The notes: generated from the letters alone by a model not told the origin. Counted from the first letter of the stretch, positions 1-6,464 are shown. The stretch is 9,741 nt of DNA from ZC4RG30 sp964396335 (GCA_964396335.1 CAYNEX010000104.1:1-9741); one strand, 5' to 3'. A program made the numbers and translations.

Positions 1-1473
1 GAATTCCATCCGGGGTTCCGCAACTCCACCGCCAGCTACACGGTCAGCCTGCTGCACCCCGGGGTGATCCGCGACCTGAACCTGGCCCGCCACGGGCTCG
101 AGGTGATCGAGCGTCCCCTCCTCAACTATGTGGTGGAGGGGGAAGGCCGCGGCCTGCGGCTCGGTCCCACCGGCGAACACACCAGAAGCGAACTGGCCCG
201 TCGCAGCCCGCGCGATGCACAACGCTACGACGCCTGGCAGCAGCAGCTCGGCGCCGCGGTCGATCTGTTGAAGAGCCTGCTCACCAGCACGCCACCCACC
301 GACCTGAAACGCGTCGGTGACCTGTGGTCGGCACTGCAGCTGGGACGTGCCTTCCGCGCCCTGCCGCTGGAGACCCAGCGCAGCGTGCACGAGCTGTTCA
401 CGCGCAGCGCCGGTGATGTGCTGGATGGCTGGTTCGAGGATGAGGCACTGAAGGCCGCCTTCGGTTTTGATTCCATCGTCGGCACCTTCGCCTCGCCCTA
501 CACACCGGGCAGCGCCTACGTGCTGCTGCACCATGCCTTCGGTGAAGTGAACGGCAAGCCGGGCCAGTGGGGTCATGCAAAGGGCGGAATGGGTGCGATC
601 AGCCGCGCCATCGCGCGCGAGGCCGAGGCGCATGGGGCCGTCATCCATGTGGATGCACCGGTCCGCCGCATCCTGGTCGAGAAAGGACGCGCCTCGGGTC
701 TGGAACTGGCCGACGGCCGCGTGGTGCGCGCGCGTTGCGTGGCCGCCAATGTGAATCCGCGCATGTTGTATCTGGAACTGCTCGATGCCGCCGACGTGCC
801 CGGGGAGATCCGCGCCCGCATGCAGCGCTGGCGCGCCGGCAGCGCCAGCTTCCGCATCAATGTGGCGCTGTCGGAACTGCCGCGCTTCGATGCCAGCGGC
901 CCGCGCGGCAGCGACATCCACCGCTCCGGCATCCTGATCGCACCCAGCCTGGGTTACATGGACCGCGCGCATGCCGATGCGCGGCTCACCGGCATGTCGC
1001 GCGAGCCGGTGATCGAACTCTTGCTGCCGAGCACGCTGGATGACTCGCTGGCGCCGCAGGGGCAGCACGTAGGGAGCCTTTTCTGCCAGCATTTTGCGCC
1101 CCTTCTGCCCGATGGCCGCAGCTGGGATGAGGCGCGCGACACGGCGCTGGAGCTGATCATCGACACGGTCACCCGGCATGCGCCGAATTTCCGCCGCAGC
1201 ATCATCGGCGTGCTGGCGCTGTCACCGCTGGACCTGGAGCAGCGTTTCGGCCTGCCCTCCGGCGACATCTTCCATGGCGCGCTGGGACTGGACCAGCTGT
1301 GGGCCGCACGCCCGCTGCTCGGTCTCGGCGACTACCGTACGTGCGTGAAAGGACTGTTCCTGTGCGGTTCCGGTGCCCACCCTGGTGGTGGTGTAACAGG
1401 GTTGCCTGGACGCAACTGTGCGGCGGAAATGTTGCGCGAATTACGGAAAAATCCTTTCCAAGCGCAACTGTAG
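1..1473 (+). CDS. PYROXD2/phytoene-desaturase-like FAD-dependent oxidoreductase (5' partial)
   Basis: The frame is open from base 1, so the gene starts upstream of the window; 490 residues and a TAG stop are visible. It belongs to the FAD-binding amine-oxidase/phytoene-desaturase superfamily, PYROXD2-like branch. The visible protein begins inside the N-terminal part with the family-like block STASYTVSLLHP (residues 9-20). The N-terminal GxGxxG dinucleotide-binding motif would lie in the missing 40 or so residues. Mid-protein there is a glycine-rich GQWGHAKGGMGAISRAIARE segment, then a second Rossmann-like part with a LELADGRVVRA stretch. The C-terminus has FLCGSGAHPGGGVTGLPGRN, the typical C-terminal FAD-contact block, so the 3' end is intact. 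The substrate is unknown. Most bacterial members are not carotenoid enzymes, and no crt gene is visible nearby. Family membership is secure; function is not. Confidence 0.88.
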   Translation, partial: EFHPGFRNSTASYTVSLLHPGVIRDLNLARHGLEVIERPLLNYVVEGEGRGLRLGPTGEHTRSELARRSPRDAQRYDAWQQQLGAAVDLLKSLLTSTPPTDLKRVGDLWSALQLGRAFRALPLETQRSVHELFTRSAGDVLDGWFEDEALKAAFGFDSIVGTFASPYTPGSAYVLLHHAFGEVNGKPGQWGHAKGGMGAISRAIAREAEAHGAVIHVDAPVRRILVEKGRASGLELADGRVVRARCVAANVNPRMLYLELLDAADVPGEIRARMQRWRAGSASFRINVALSELPRFDASGPRGSDIHRSGILIAPSLGYMDRAHADARLTGMSREPVIELLLPSTLDDSLAPQGQHVGSLFCQHFAPLLPDGRSWDEARDTALELIIDTVTRHAPNFRRSIIGVLALSPLDLEQRFGLPSGDIFHGALGLDQLWAARPLLGLGDYRTCVKGLFLCGSGAHPGGGVTGLPGRNCAAEMLRELRKNPFQAQL

Positions 1474-1505
1474 ACAACATGTAATCTGTCTCCTACACCC
1501 GACAG

Positions 1506-1540
1506 TATTCAGAAAGCAGTTGCAGCAGCGACGCTGAATA
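1506..1540. repeat. Short inverted repeat between the oxidoreductase and lipoprotein genes
   Basis: TATTCAG (1506-1512) and CTGAATA (1534-1540) are perfect 7-bp inverted arms separated by 21 bases. No T-run follows, so it is not a classical intrinsic terminator for the upstream gene. It could be a 3'-end hairpin or an operator. The rest of the 169-bp spacer (1474-1642) shows no convincing promoter. A TGTAAT at 1480-1485 could be a -10 element for the lipoprotein, but its best -35 (TTTCCA, 1455-1460) is 19 bases away and weak. Confidence 0.3.
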
Positions 1541-1642
1541 TGGTCAAGTTAGGCACCCGCATATTTGGGCGCCATGACAAGACGTCAGGGTGTACTGCCC
1601 AGCGGTTTTGTTTTTGGACACTGACCTTCAAGGGGATCAACA

Positions 1643-1963
1643 ATGAAAAGCTCGATGGGTATCAAGATTGCCGCTGTGGCCGCCTTCGTTGCGCTGGCGG
1701 GTTGCACGGACCTGAAGCCGCTGCAGGCGGACATCGACAGCCTGAAGAGCCAGGTGGGCACGCTGTCTTCCGACGTGGCCGCGCTGAAGGGTGATCGCAC
1801 TGCTGCGAACGCTGCCTCGGCCGCCCAGGCTGCTTCGTCCAAGGCCGACGCCGCCCAGAACACCGCCAACCAGGCCCTGGCTGCTGCCCAGGCTGCCCAG
1901 ACCGGTGTAAACGATCTGAACGCCAAGATCGACCGCATGTTCCAGCGCTCGGTTTCCAAGTAA
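1643..1963 (+). CDS. Lpp/OprI-like alanine-zipper outer-membrane lipoprotein
   Basis: This is a small (106 aa) secreted lipoprotein. Residues 1-20 are a lipoprotein signal peptide (MKSSMGIKI, hydrophobic core) ending in the lipobox LAGC, with the lipidated cysteine at 21. The +2 residue is Thr rather than Asp, which predicts sorting to the outer membrane. The mature part starts with Leu/Val heptads and continues as an alanine-rich region with many Ala-Ala steps, as expected for an alanine-zipper trimeric coiled coil. It ends DRMFQRSVSK with a C-terminal lysine, the residue that Braun lipoprotein uses to link to peptidoglycan; such linkage is plausible here but inferred. The ATG is preceded by AGGGGA (1631-1636), a good ribosome-binding site. 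It appears monocistronic, with a strong terminator right after the TAA. Similarity to Lpp/OprI rests on architecture more than sequence identity. Confidence 0.85.
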   Translation: MKSSMGIKIAAVAAFVALAGCTDLKPLQADIDSLKSQVGTLSSDVAALKGDRTAANAASAAQAASSKADAAQNTANQALAAAQAAQTGVNDLNAKIDRMFQRSVSK

Positions 1964-1986
1964 GAAACCGCTTCGCTTGAAGGAAG

Positions 1987-2017
1987 AACGCCGCGCATTG
2001 CGCGGCGTTTTTCTTTT
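1987..2017 (+). terminator. Intrinsic terminator after the lipoprotein gene
   Basis: The arms AACGCCGCGC (1987-1996) and GCGCGGCGTT (2000-2009) form a perfect 10-bp stem with the 3-base loop ATT, followed by TTTCTTTT. It lies 24 bases after the TAA of the lipoprotein gene and should end that transcript. Confidence 0.93.
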
Positions 2018-2023
2018 GGGGGT

Positions 2024-2042
2024 CCGGTCCTGACGGGACCGG
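2024..2042. repeat. Second hairpin (7-bp inverted repeat) after the terminator
   Basis: CCGGTCC (2024-2030) and GGACCGG (2036-2042) form a 7-bp GC-rich stem with loop TGACG. No T-run follows on the + strand. It may back up the terminator just before it, or may be incidental in GC-rich DNA. Confidence 0.35.
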
Positions 2043-2079
2043 CCTTGACGGGGATCGGGCCCCGGCTCGCGAATGACTT

Positions 2080-2109
2080 TTGGCAAACTCAAATGAGTTT
2101 GACTATCAT
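2080..2109 (+). promoter_or_regulatory. Sigma-70-type promoter for the PepSY gene
   Basis: TTGGCA (2080-2085) matches the -35 consensus at 5 of 6 positions. TATCAT (2104-2109) matches the -10 consensus at 5 of 6. The spacer is 18 bases. The predicted start near 2116 gives a leader of about 20 bases before the ATG at 2137. The -10 lies inside the Fur-box-like sequence 2092-2110. Confidence 0.6.
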
Positions 2110-2110
2110 T
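2092..2110. promoter_or_regulatory. Putative Fur box
   Basis: The 19-mer AATGAGTTTGACTATCATT matches 15 of 19 positions of the Fur-box form AATGATAATGATTATCATT, including the terminal inverted arms AATGA/TCATT. It covers the -10 region of the predicted promoter, so iron-loaded Fur binding would block transcription. This fits a PepSY-associated transmembrane gene, since many such genes belong to iron or siderophore uptake regulons. The assignment is by eye against the consensus; no binding data. Confidence 0.55.
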
Positions 2111-2136
2111 CGCAAGACAACAACACCAAGGTCCCC

Positions 2137-3336
2137 ATGAGCCCCGTTCCCGGTTCCCTGTTCCGCAAGATCCTCTTCTGGATGCACCTCTCCTGCGGCG
2201 TGGTCGCGGGCCTCCTGATCCTGCTGATGTCCGCCACCGGCGTGCTGCTCACCTATGAGCGGCAGATGATCGAGTCGGCCGGACGCGCCAACCATGTGGC
2301 CGCCCCTGCCGGACACGGACGCCTCGATGTGGATTCCCTGGCCGAGGCCGCGCGCGCCGCCGCCCCGGGCAATGACCGCCTGTCGCTGGTGATCGATGCC
2401 AACCCGGGTGCGCCGGTGTCGGTGAGCGCCGGGCGCTCCACCGCCGCGCTGCTGAATCCCTATACCGGCGAGGTGATCGAGGATGCCGCCACCGGCACGC
2501 GCGGTTTCATGTCGACGATGCGCAGCTGGCATCGCTGGATGGGGGGTGATTCCAACAGCATCGGCGCGAAGCTGATCGACTACAGCAACCTGCTGTTCGT
2601 GTTCATCATCATCAGCGGCCTGTACCTGTGGCTGCCGGCGGTGTGGCGCTGGCGCACGGTGCGCGGCGTGCTGCTGTTCCAGCGCAGGTACATCAACGCC
2701 AAGGTGCGCGATTTCAACTGGCACCATGTGTTCGGCGTGTGGATGCTGATCCCGCTGTTCCTGATCGCGGTGTCCGGCGCGGTGATCTCGTTCCCGTGGG
2801 CCAGCAACCTGGTGTATGCGGCATTCGGTGAGGCGCCGCCGGCGCGTGGCGGTGGCGGCGGTGGACCGGGCGCTGGTGGTCCGGGCGGTGGCGGCAATCG
2901 CGGTGGTGAAGCCCGTGCGCAACCCGCTGCAGCCGAAGTGCCCGAAGCGCCGCGCCCTTCCCTGCAGAAGTTCTTCGAGGTGGCCGTGGCGACGGTGCCG
3001 GAATGGCAGAAGATCACCATCCCGGTGGCACTGCGCGGTGACCACGTGGATGTGCAGGTGGAGCCGCGATCGAAGCAACAGCGCCCGCCGCGTCGCACGC
3101 TGGAGTTGAGCACCATCGATGCCAGCCTGCTGTCCGATCCGGGACCGGGCGGCGCCACGCAGACCGCCGGTCAGCGTGCGCGCAGCTGGTTCCGCTTCGT
3201 GCACACCGGCGAGCAGTACGGCGTGATCGGCCAGACCATCGCAGGGCTGGCTTCGCTGGCGGCGTGTTTCCTGGTGTACACGGGCCTGGCGCTCGCCTGG
3301 CGGCGACTGATCCGCCCGCTCTATCGCCGCAGCTGA
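2137..3336 (+). CDS. PepSY-associated transmembrane protein (possible inner-membrane iron/siderophore reductase)
   Basis: This is a 399-aa inner-membrane protein of the PepSY-associated TM (PepSY_TM) family, related in layout to PiuB/FoxB/FpvG-type proteins of siderophore-iron use. By eye there are four membrane helices: about 13-38 (WMHLSCGVVAGLL), 147-168 (ending SGLYLWLP), 197-219 and 363-387. Histidines at 17, 132 (RSWHRWMG), 196/197 and 356 (RFVHTGEQYG) are candidate heme or metal ligands. The large periplasmic loop between helices 3 and 4 holds a glycine-rich linker (about 237-258) and a PepSY-like part (about 276-325). I chose ATG 2137 over the in-frame TTG at 2080 because the promoter and Fur box lie between them, and because AAGG (2128-2131) sits 5 bases before the ATG. 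The family is clear. Reductase activity is an inference from relatives and from the Fur box. Confidence 0.85.
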   Translation: MSPVPGSLFRKILFWMHLSCGVVAGLLILLMSATGVLLTYERQMIESAGRANHVAAPAGHGRLDVDSLAEAARAAAPGNDRLSLVIDANPGAPVSVSAGRSTAALLNPYTGEVIEDAATGTRGFMSTMRSWHRWMGGDSNSIGAKLIDYSNLLFVFIIISGLYLWLPAVWRWRTVRGVLLFQRRYINAKVRDFNWHHVFGVWMLIPLFLIAVSGAVISFPWASNLVYAAFGEAPPARGGGGGGPGAGGPGGGGNRGGEARAQPAAAEVPEAPRPSLQKFFEVAVATVPEWQKITIPVALRGDHVDVQVEPRSKQQRPPRRTLELSTIDASLLSDPGPGGATQTAGQRARSWFRFVHTGEQYGVIGQTIAGLASLAACFLVYTGLALAWRRLIRPLYRRS

Positions 3337-3345
3337 TCGATTGAT

Positions 3346-3369
3346 GTCGGCGCACTGCGCGGCGCCGAC
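3346..3369 (+). terminator. Probable terminator hairpin after the PepSY gene
   Basis: GTCGGCGC (3346-3353) and GCGCCGAC (3362-3369) form a perfect 8-bp stem with an 8-base loop, 9 bases after the TGA. Only a short CTTTC follows, so termination may be partial. Confidence 0.55.
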
Positions 3370-3403
3370 CTTTCATACGTGCCGATGCCCGCCGTTGTCG
3401 CGG

Positions 3404-3409
3404 TATAAA
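3404..3409 (+). promoter_or_regulatory. Candidate -10 element for the Nramp-like gene
   Basis: TATAAA lies 23 bases before the ATG at 3433 and would give a start near 3416. I see no good -35 at 16-18 bases upstream, so an activator or read-through from the PepSY gene is possible. Confidence 0.35.
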
Positions 3410-3432
3410 CGTTCATTCCAACCAGGGAGGGA

Positions 3433-4692
3433 ATGAACATCGAGCGCGACACCCGGGCGCCCCGCTGGCAACTGATCGGACCGGGCCTCGTCGTCGCCGC
3501 CACCGGCGTCGGCGCCGCCGACATGGTCGCGACGCTGGTGGCCGGCTCGCGTTATGGATATGGCCTGCTGTGGGCCGTGATCGCCGGCGTGGTGATGAAG
3601 ATCATCCTGGTCGAAGGCGCCGGCCGTTATTCGCTGGCCACCGGCCGCACCATCTTTGAAGGCTGGCGCAGCCTCGGGCGCTGGACCACCTGGTATTTCG
3701 GGCCCTACATCATGATCTGGGGCTTCGTGTATGGCGCCACCGCGATGTCCTCCTCGGCGATGCCGCTGGCGGTGCTGTTTCCTTCGCTGTCGCTGACCGC
3801 GTGGGCACTGGTGATGGGCCTCGCCGGTTTCGTGATGGTGTGGTTCGGTCGTTACGCGCTGTTCGAACGCATCAGCGCGGTGCTGGTGGCGATGATGTTC
3901 GTCACCGTGGTGGGACTGGCGGTGATCGCCATGCCCAACCTGCCCGAGGCATTGCGTGGCCTGGTGCCGCTGCTGCCTGAAGGACCGGGCAATGTGATGT
4001 ACACGCTGGCGCTGGCCGGCGGCGTCGGCGGCACCATCACGCTGGCCGCGTACGGCTACTGGCTGCGCGAGAAAGGCTGGTATTCCAGCCGCTGGATGCG
4101 CGTGATGCGCATCGACAATGCCGCCGCCTATGTGCTCACCGGCATCTTCGTGATCGCGATGCTGGTTGTCGGCGCCGAGGTGGTGCGTGCCGCCGGGGTG
4201 TCACTGAGCGCCGGTGATGCCGGGCTGCTCGACCTGCACGATGTGCTGCGCGCGGAATATGGCGGGGTGATCGGCACCGGTTTTCTGGTGGGTTTCTGGG
4301 CCGCCTCGTTCTCGTCGCTGATCGGTGTGTGGAATGGCGTGTCGCTGATGTTCGCGGATTTCTGGGGCAACCTGCGCGGCCTGCCGGCCGGCGATCCGGC
4401 CACGCGTACCGGCGGCCGTTACTTCCGCTTCTATGTGCTGTGGCTGACCTTCCCGCCGATGCTGCTGTTGCTGCTGAAGCGGCCGTTCGGACTGATCGTC
4501 GCCTATGGCGTGCTCGGCGCGCTGTTCATGCCGTTCCTGGCGGTGACACTGCTGGGCCTGCTCAATGGCCGCCATGTGCCGCGCGAATGGGCCAACCGCG
4601 CGCACACCAACATCGCGCTGGCGGTGTGCGCGTTGTTGTTCGTCGTGCTGGGTATCAGCCAGCTGCGGGATGCGCTGGCTGCATGGTGGTGA
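3433..4692 (+). CDS. Nramp-superfamily transporter with non-canonical metal site
   Basis: This is a 419-aa integral membrane protein with about 11 hydrophobic helices. Its N-terminus aligns without gaps to the Nramp/MntH TM1-TM2 region: GPGLVVAATG, then GSRYGYGLLW, then RYSLATGR, which correspond to the MntH blocks GPAFLVSVGY, GSQFGYALLW and RLGIATGR. Canonical Nramp proteins bind Mn/Fe with DPGN in TM1 and MPH in TM6. Here these align with GAAD (27-30) and TLA (203-205, in GGTITLAAYGYW), so the ligand Met is replaced and the Asp is shifted by three. The substrate is therefore uncertain: another divalent ion, or something different. The ATG follows AGGGAGG (3424-3430), an unusually strong but close ribosome-binding site. 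It ends 7 bases from the stop of convergent fabH. The Fur-box gene upstream suggests, but does not prove, a link to metal homeostasis. Confidence 0.87.
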   Translation: MNIERDTRAPRWQLIGPGLVVAATGVGAADMVATLVAGSRYGYGLLWAVIAGVVMKIILVEGAGRYSLATGRTIFEGWRSLGRWTTWYFGPYIMIWGFVYGATAMSSSAMPLAVLFPSLSLTAWALVMGLAGFVMVWFGRYALFERISAVLVAMMFVTVVGLAVIAMPNLPEALRGLVPLLPEGPGNVMYTLALAGGVGGTITLAAYGYWLREKGWYSSRWMRVMRIDNAAAYVLTGIFVIAMLVVGAEVVRAAGVSLSAGDAGLLDLHDVLRAEYGGVIGTGFLVGFWAASFSSLIGVWNGVSLMFADFWGNLRGLPAGDPATRTGGRYFRFYVLWLTFPPMLLLLLKRPFGLIVAYGVLGALFMPFLAVTLLGLLNGRHVPREWANRAHTNIALAVCALLFVVLGISQLRDALAAWW

Positions 4693-4699
4693 ACGGGTC

Positions 4700-5665
4700 T
4701 TAGAGGCGGACCAGCGCCGCGCCCCAAGTGAAGCCGCCGCCGAAGGCCTCGAGCAGCAGCAGGTCGCCCTGCTTGATGCGGCCGTCCCGCACGCCGGTAT
4801 CCAGCGCCAGCGGCACCGAGGCCGCCGAGGTGTTGCCGTGCTCGTTGACGGTGACGATCACGCGATCCATCGGCAGGTCGAGCTTCTTCGCCACGGCCTG
4901 GATGATGCGGATGTTGGCCTGGTGCGGCACCAGCCAGTTGATGGCCGACTTGTCGAGGCCGTTCTTCGCCAGCACCTCGTCGACCGAGTTGCCGAGCATG
5001 GTCACGGCGACCTTGAAGGTCTCGCGGCCGGCCATGCGGATGAACGCACGTCCGCCCGACTCCGGCTCATAACCACGCGATACGCCACCGGTGCAATACA
5101 ACAGCTTCTCGTAGCTGCCATCCGCATGCAGGTGCGTGGAGAGGATGCCGGCGTCCTCGGACGGCGCCAGCACCACCGCGCCCGCGCCGTCGGCAAACAG
5201 GATGGCGGTGGTGCGGTCGGTGAAGTCGGTGATGCGCGTCAGCGTCTCGGCACCCACCACCAGCGCCCGCTGCGAGGAGCCGGTGCGCACGAACTTCTCG
5301 GCGATGGACAGCGCATAGATGAAGCCGCTGCAGGCGGCCTCGACGCTGAACGCGGGCACGCCCAGGCAGCCCAGGCGGGCCTGCAGCAGCGTGCCGCAAT
5401 TGGGGAAGACCAGGTCGGGCGTGGCGGTGGCGAAGACGATCAGGTCGATGTCTTCGGGCTTCAGCCCCGCCGCCGCGATGGCACGGCGCGCGGCCTGCTC
5501 GGCCATGTCGACCGTGGTCTCGCCCTCGGCCGCATAGTGCCGGCGCTCGATGCCGGTGCGCTCCCGGATCCATTCATCCGAGGTGTCCATCAGCTTCTCG
5601 AGGTCGGTGTTGTGCACCACCTTCTCGGGAAGATAGGACCCGGTGCCGATGATTCGCGCGTACAT
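4700..5665 (-). CDS. fabH: Beta-ketoacyl-ACP synthase III (KAS III)
   Basis: FabH condenses acetyl-CoA with malonyl-ACP to start type II fatty-acid synthesis in the cytoplasm. The 321-aa protein has the usual length and N-terminus (MYARIIGTGSYLPE). The thiolase-fold catalytic triad is complete: Cys112 in EAACSGF, His248 in VPHQANIRI and Asn278 in NEHGNTSAAS. DTSDEWIRERTGIERR and the C-terminal GGGFTWGAALVRL are also family hallmarks. ATG 5665 matches homologues, but no Shine-Dalgarno precedes it. An in-frame GTG at 5680 has AGGCGG 9 bases upstream and could be the real start, adding five residues. It is the third gene of yceD-rpmF-fabH. The plsX gene that often lies between rpmF and fabH is missing, and fabD does not follow; a convergent Nramp-like gene lies there instead. 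Confidence 0.97.
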   Translation of the reverse strand: MYARIIGTGSYLPEKVVHNTDLEKLMDTSDEWIRERTGIERRHYAAEGETTVDMAEQAARRAIAAAGLKPEDIDLIVFATATPDLVFPNCGTLLQARLGCLGVPAFSVEAACSGFIYALSIAEKFVRTGSSQRALVVGAETLTRITDFTDRTTAILFADGAGAVVLAPSEDAGILSTHLHADGSYEKLLYCTGGVSRGYEPESGGRAFIRMAGRETFKVAVTMLGNSVDEVLAKNGLDKSAINWLVPHQANIRIIQAVAKKLDLPMDRVIVTVNEHGNTSAASVPLALDTGVRDGRIKQGDLLLLEAFGGGFTWGAALVRL

Positions 5666-5688
5666 GGCGCAACGGGCCACGCAGGGCG

Positions 5689-5702
5689 CCCGCCTTCGCG
5701 GG
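5689..5702 (-). repeat. Hairpin in the rpmF-fabH spacer
   Basis: On the - strand CCCGCGAAGGCGGG folds into a 5-bp stem with a GAAG loop. It occupies the 65-bp spacer (5666-5730) that would hold the beginning of plsX in many relatives. The 3' arm includes the AGGCGG that could serve as ribosome-binding site for a GTG start of fabH. It has no U-run, so it is more likely a processing, stabilising or translation-control hairpin than a terminator. Confidence 0.4.
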
Positions 5703-5730
5703 AACCCGTGCCTTCAGCCCGTCCTCTGGC

Positions 5731-5925
5731 TCAGTCCTGGTCGGCGGCGTCGGCCGGCGCTTCGATCACGCGCTTGCCGCGGTAGAAACCATCGGGAGTG
5801 ATGCGATGGCGCAGGTGGGTCTCACCGGACTGCGGATCGATCGACAGCGCGGGCTTGGCCACGCGATCGTGCGAACGGCGCATTCCGCGCGTGGAAGGTG
5901 TCCGGCGGCTCTTCTGGACTGGCAT
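5731..5925 (-). CDS. rpmF: 50S ribosomal protein L32
   Basis: L32 is a small protein of the large ribosomal subunit. The 64-aa product starts MPVQKSRRTPSTRGMRRSHD, the conserved L32 N-terminus, and continues with SGETHLRHRITPDGFYRGKRVI. It has no cysteines, so it is the zinc-free form, as in E. coli. The C-terminal tail APADAADQD is slightly longer and more acidic than in E. coli (57 aa). A good ribosome-binding site, CGGAGA, has its GGAG at 5933-5936, 7 bases before the ATG. It follows yceD by 18 bases and should be co-transcribed with it, as in other gammaproteobacteria. Confidence 0.97.
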   Translation of the reverse strand: MPVQKSRRTPSTRGMRRSHDRVAKPALSIDPQSGETHLRHRITPDGFYRGKRVIEAPADAADQD

Positions 5926-5943
5926 GGTGGTTCTCCGTCAAAT

Positions 5944-6456
5944 CTACTGTCTGGTCCGGCGTGCCAGCAGCTCGCCCAGGTTGGCGAACGGCCGCTGCAC
6001 TTCCGGTGCTGCGTCTTCCCGCGTCAGTCCCTCGGCCGGACATTCACCGGCCGCATGACGTGGCGCCGCGGGCAGCGCCAGCAACAATTCCTCTTCAATG
6101 AGCCCGGAGAGTCGCAGGCGGCCTTGTGGCGCCAGCACTGTCTCGAACTCCTGCGGCACACCGGCCGCCTCGTCTTCCGTCTCCGGCAGCACGACTTGCG
6201 AGCTGCCATCCAGGTCCAGGTGCATCGGGCCGAGGCAGCGCTGACAGGTCAGCGTGACACGGGCCGCGAACTGCACATCGGCGATGATGCGTCGTTCCTG
6301 GCGCGACAGCGCCACGGTTCCGGTGGCTGTGCCGTCGCTGCTGGCGAGCATCCCTTCCAGGCGCGACAGGCGCGCCAGCGGGATGCGCAGCTCGACCTGC
6401 CGGCCCTCATCGGCCAGCAGTGCAACGTTGCTCTCGCTCAGGCCGTCCTCGGGCAT
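5944..6456 (-). CDS. yceD: YceD / DUF177 family protein (23S rRNA accumulation protein)
   Basis: YceD proteins (DUF177) are small proteins encoded just upstream of rpmF and needed for normal 23S rRNA accumulation in several bacteria and in plastids. The biochemical role is unsettled. The 170-aa product has the conserved CQRC motif (Cys71, Cys74), a second block EEELLLALPAAPRH with His134, and Cys139, which together could bind a metal. The C-terminus RPFANLGELL is the family ending. The ATG at 6456 has no Shine-Dalgarno. A -10-like TATGAT on the same strand (6466-6471) ends 9 bases before it, so the mRNA may be almost leaderless. The gene diverges from yceF over a 58-bp spacer and starts the yceD-rpmF-fabH unit. 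Confidence 0.95.
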   Translation of the reverse strand: MPEDGLSESNVALLADEGRQVELRIPLARLSRLEGMLASSDGTATGTVALSRQERRIIADVQFAARVTLTCQRCLGPMHLDLDGSSQVVLPETEDEAAGVPQEFETVLAPQGRLRLSGLIEEELLLALPAAPRHAAGECPAEGLTREDAAPEVQRPFANLGELLARRTRQ

Positions 6457-6464
6457 GGGGCGCG

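Noticed and set aside
1..6. GAATTC (EcoRI site) at the first bases, possibly a cloning junction
   Set aside because: The reading frame of the oxidoreductase continues through it and matches family sequence. GAATTC also occurs at 8681 and inside rne, so it is probably chance or a harmless clone end.
1552..1570. GGCAC followed by GGGC as a sigma-54 promoter before the lipoprotein
   Set aside because: The GG and GC elements are not at the required -24/-12 spacing.
1540..1794. Open frame on + overlapping the lipoprotein start in another frame (84 codons)
   Set aside because: The lipoprotein frame has the ribosome-binding site, signal peptide and lipobox. This one has no family features and runs through non-coding leader.
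2080..2136. TTG start at 2080 for the PepSY protein
   Set aside because: The 19 extra residues are hydrophilic and overlap a good promoter and Fur box. ATG 2137 has an AAGG ribosome-binding site and precedes the first helix directly.
2089..3204. Long open frame on the - strand opposite the PepSY gene (371 codons, His/Arg/Ala-rich)
   Set aside because: It is antisense to a clear family protein, has no recognisable domain, and its composition is what GC-rich codons give in reverse.
4565..5785. Long open frame on + across fabH (406 codons)
   Set aside because: It is antisense to fabH with its complete catalytic triad. Arg/Gly/His-rich composition and no family similarity make it a shadow.
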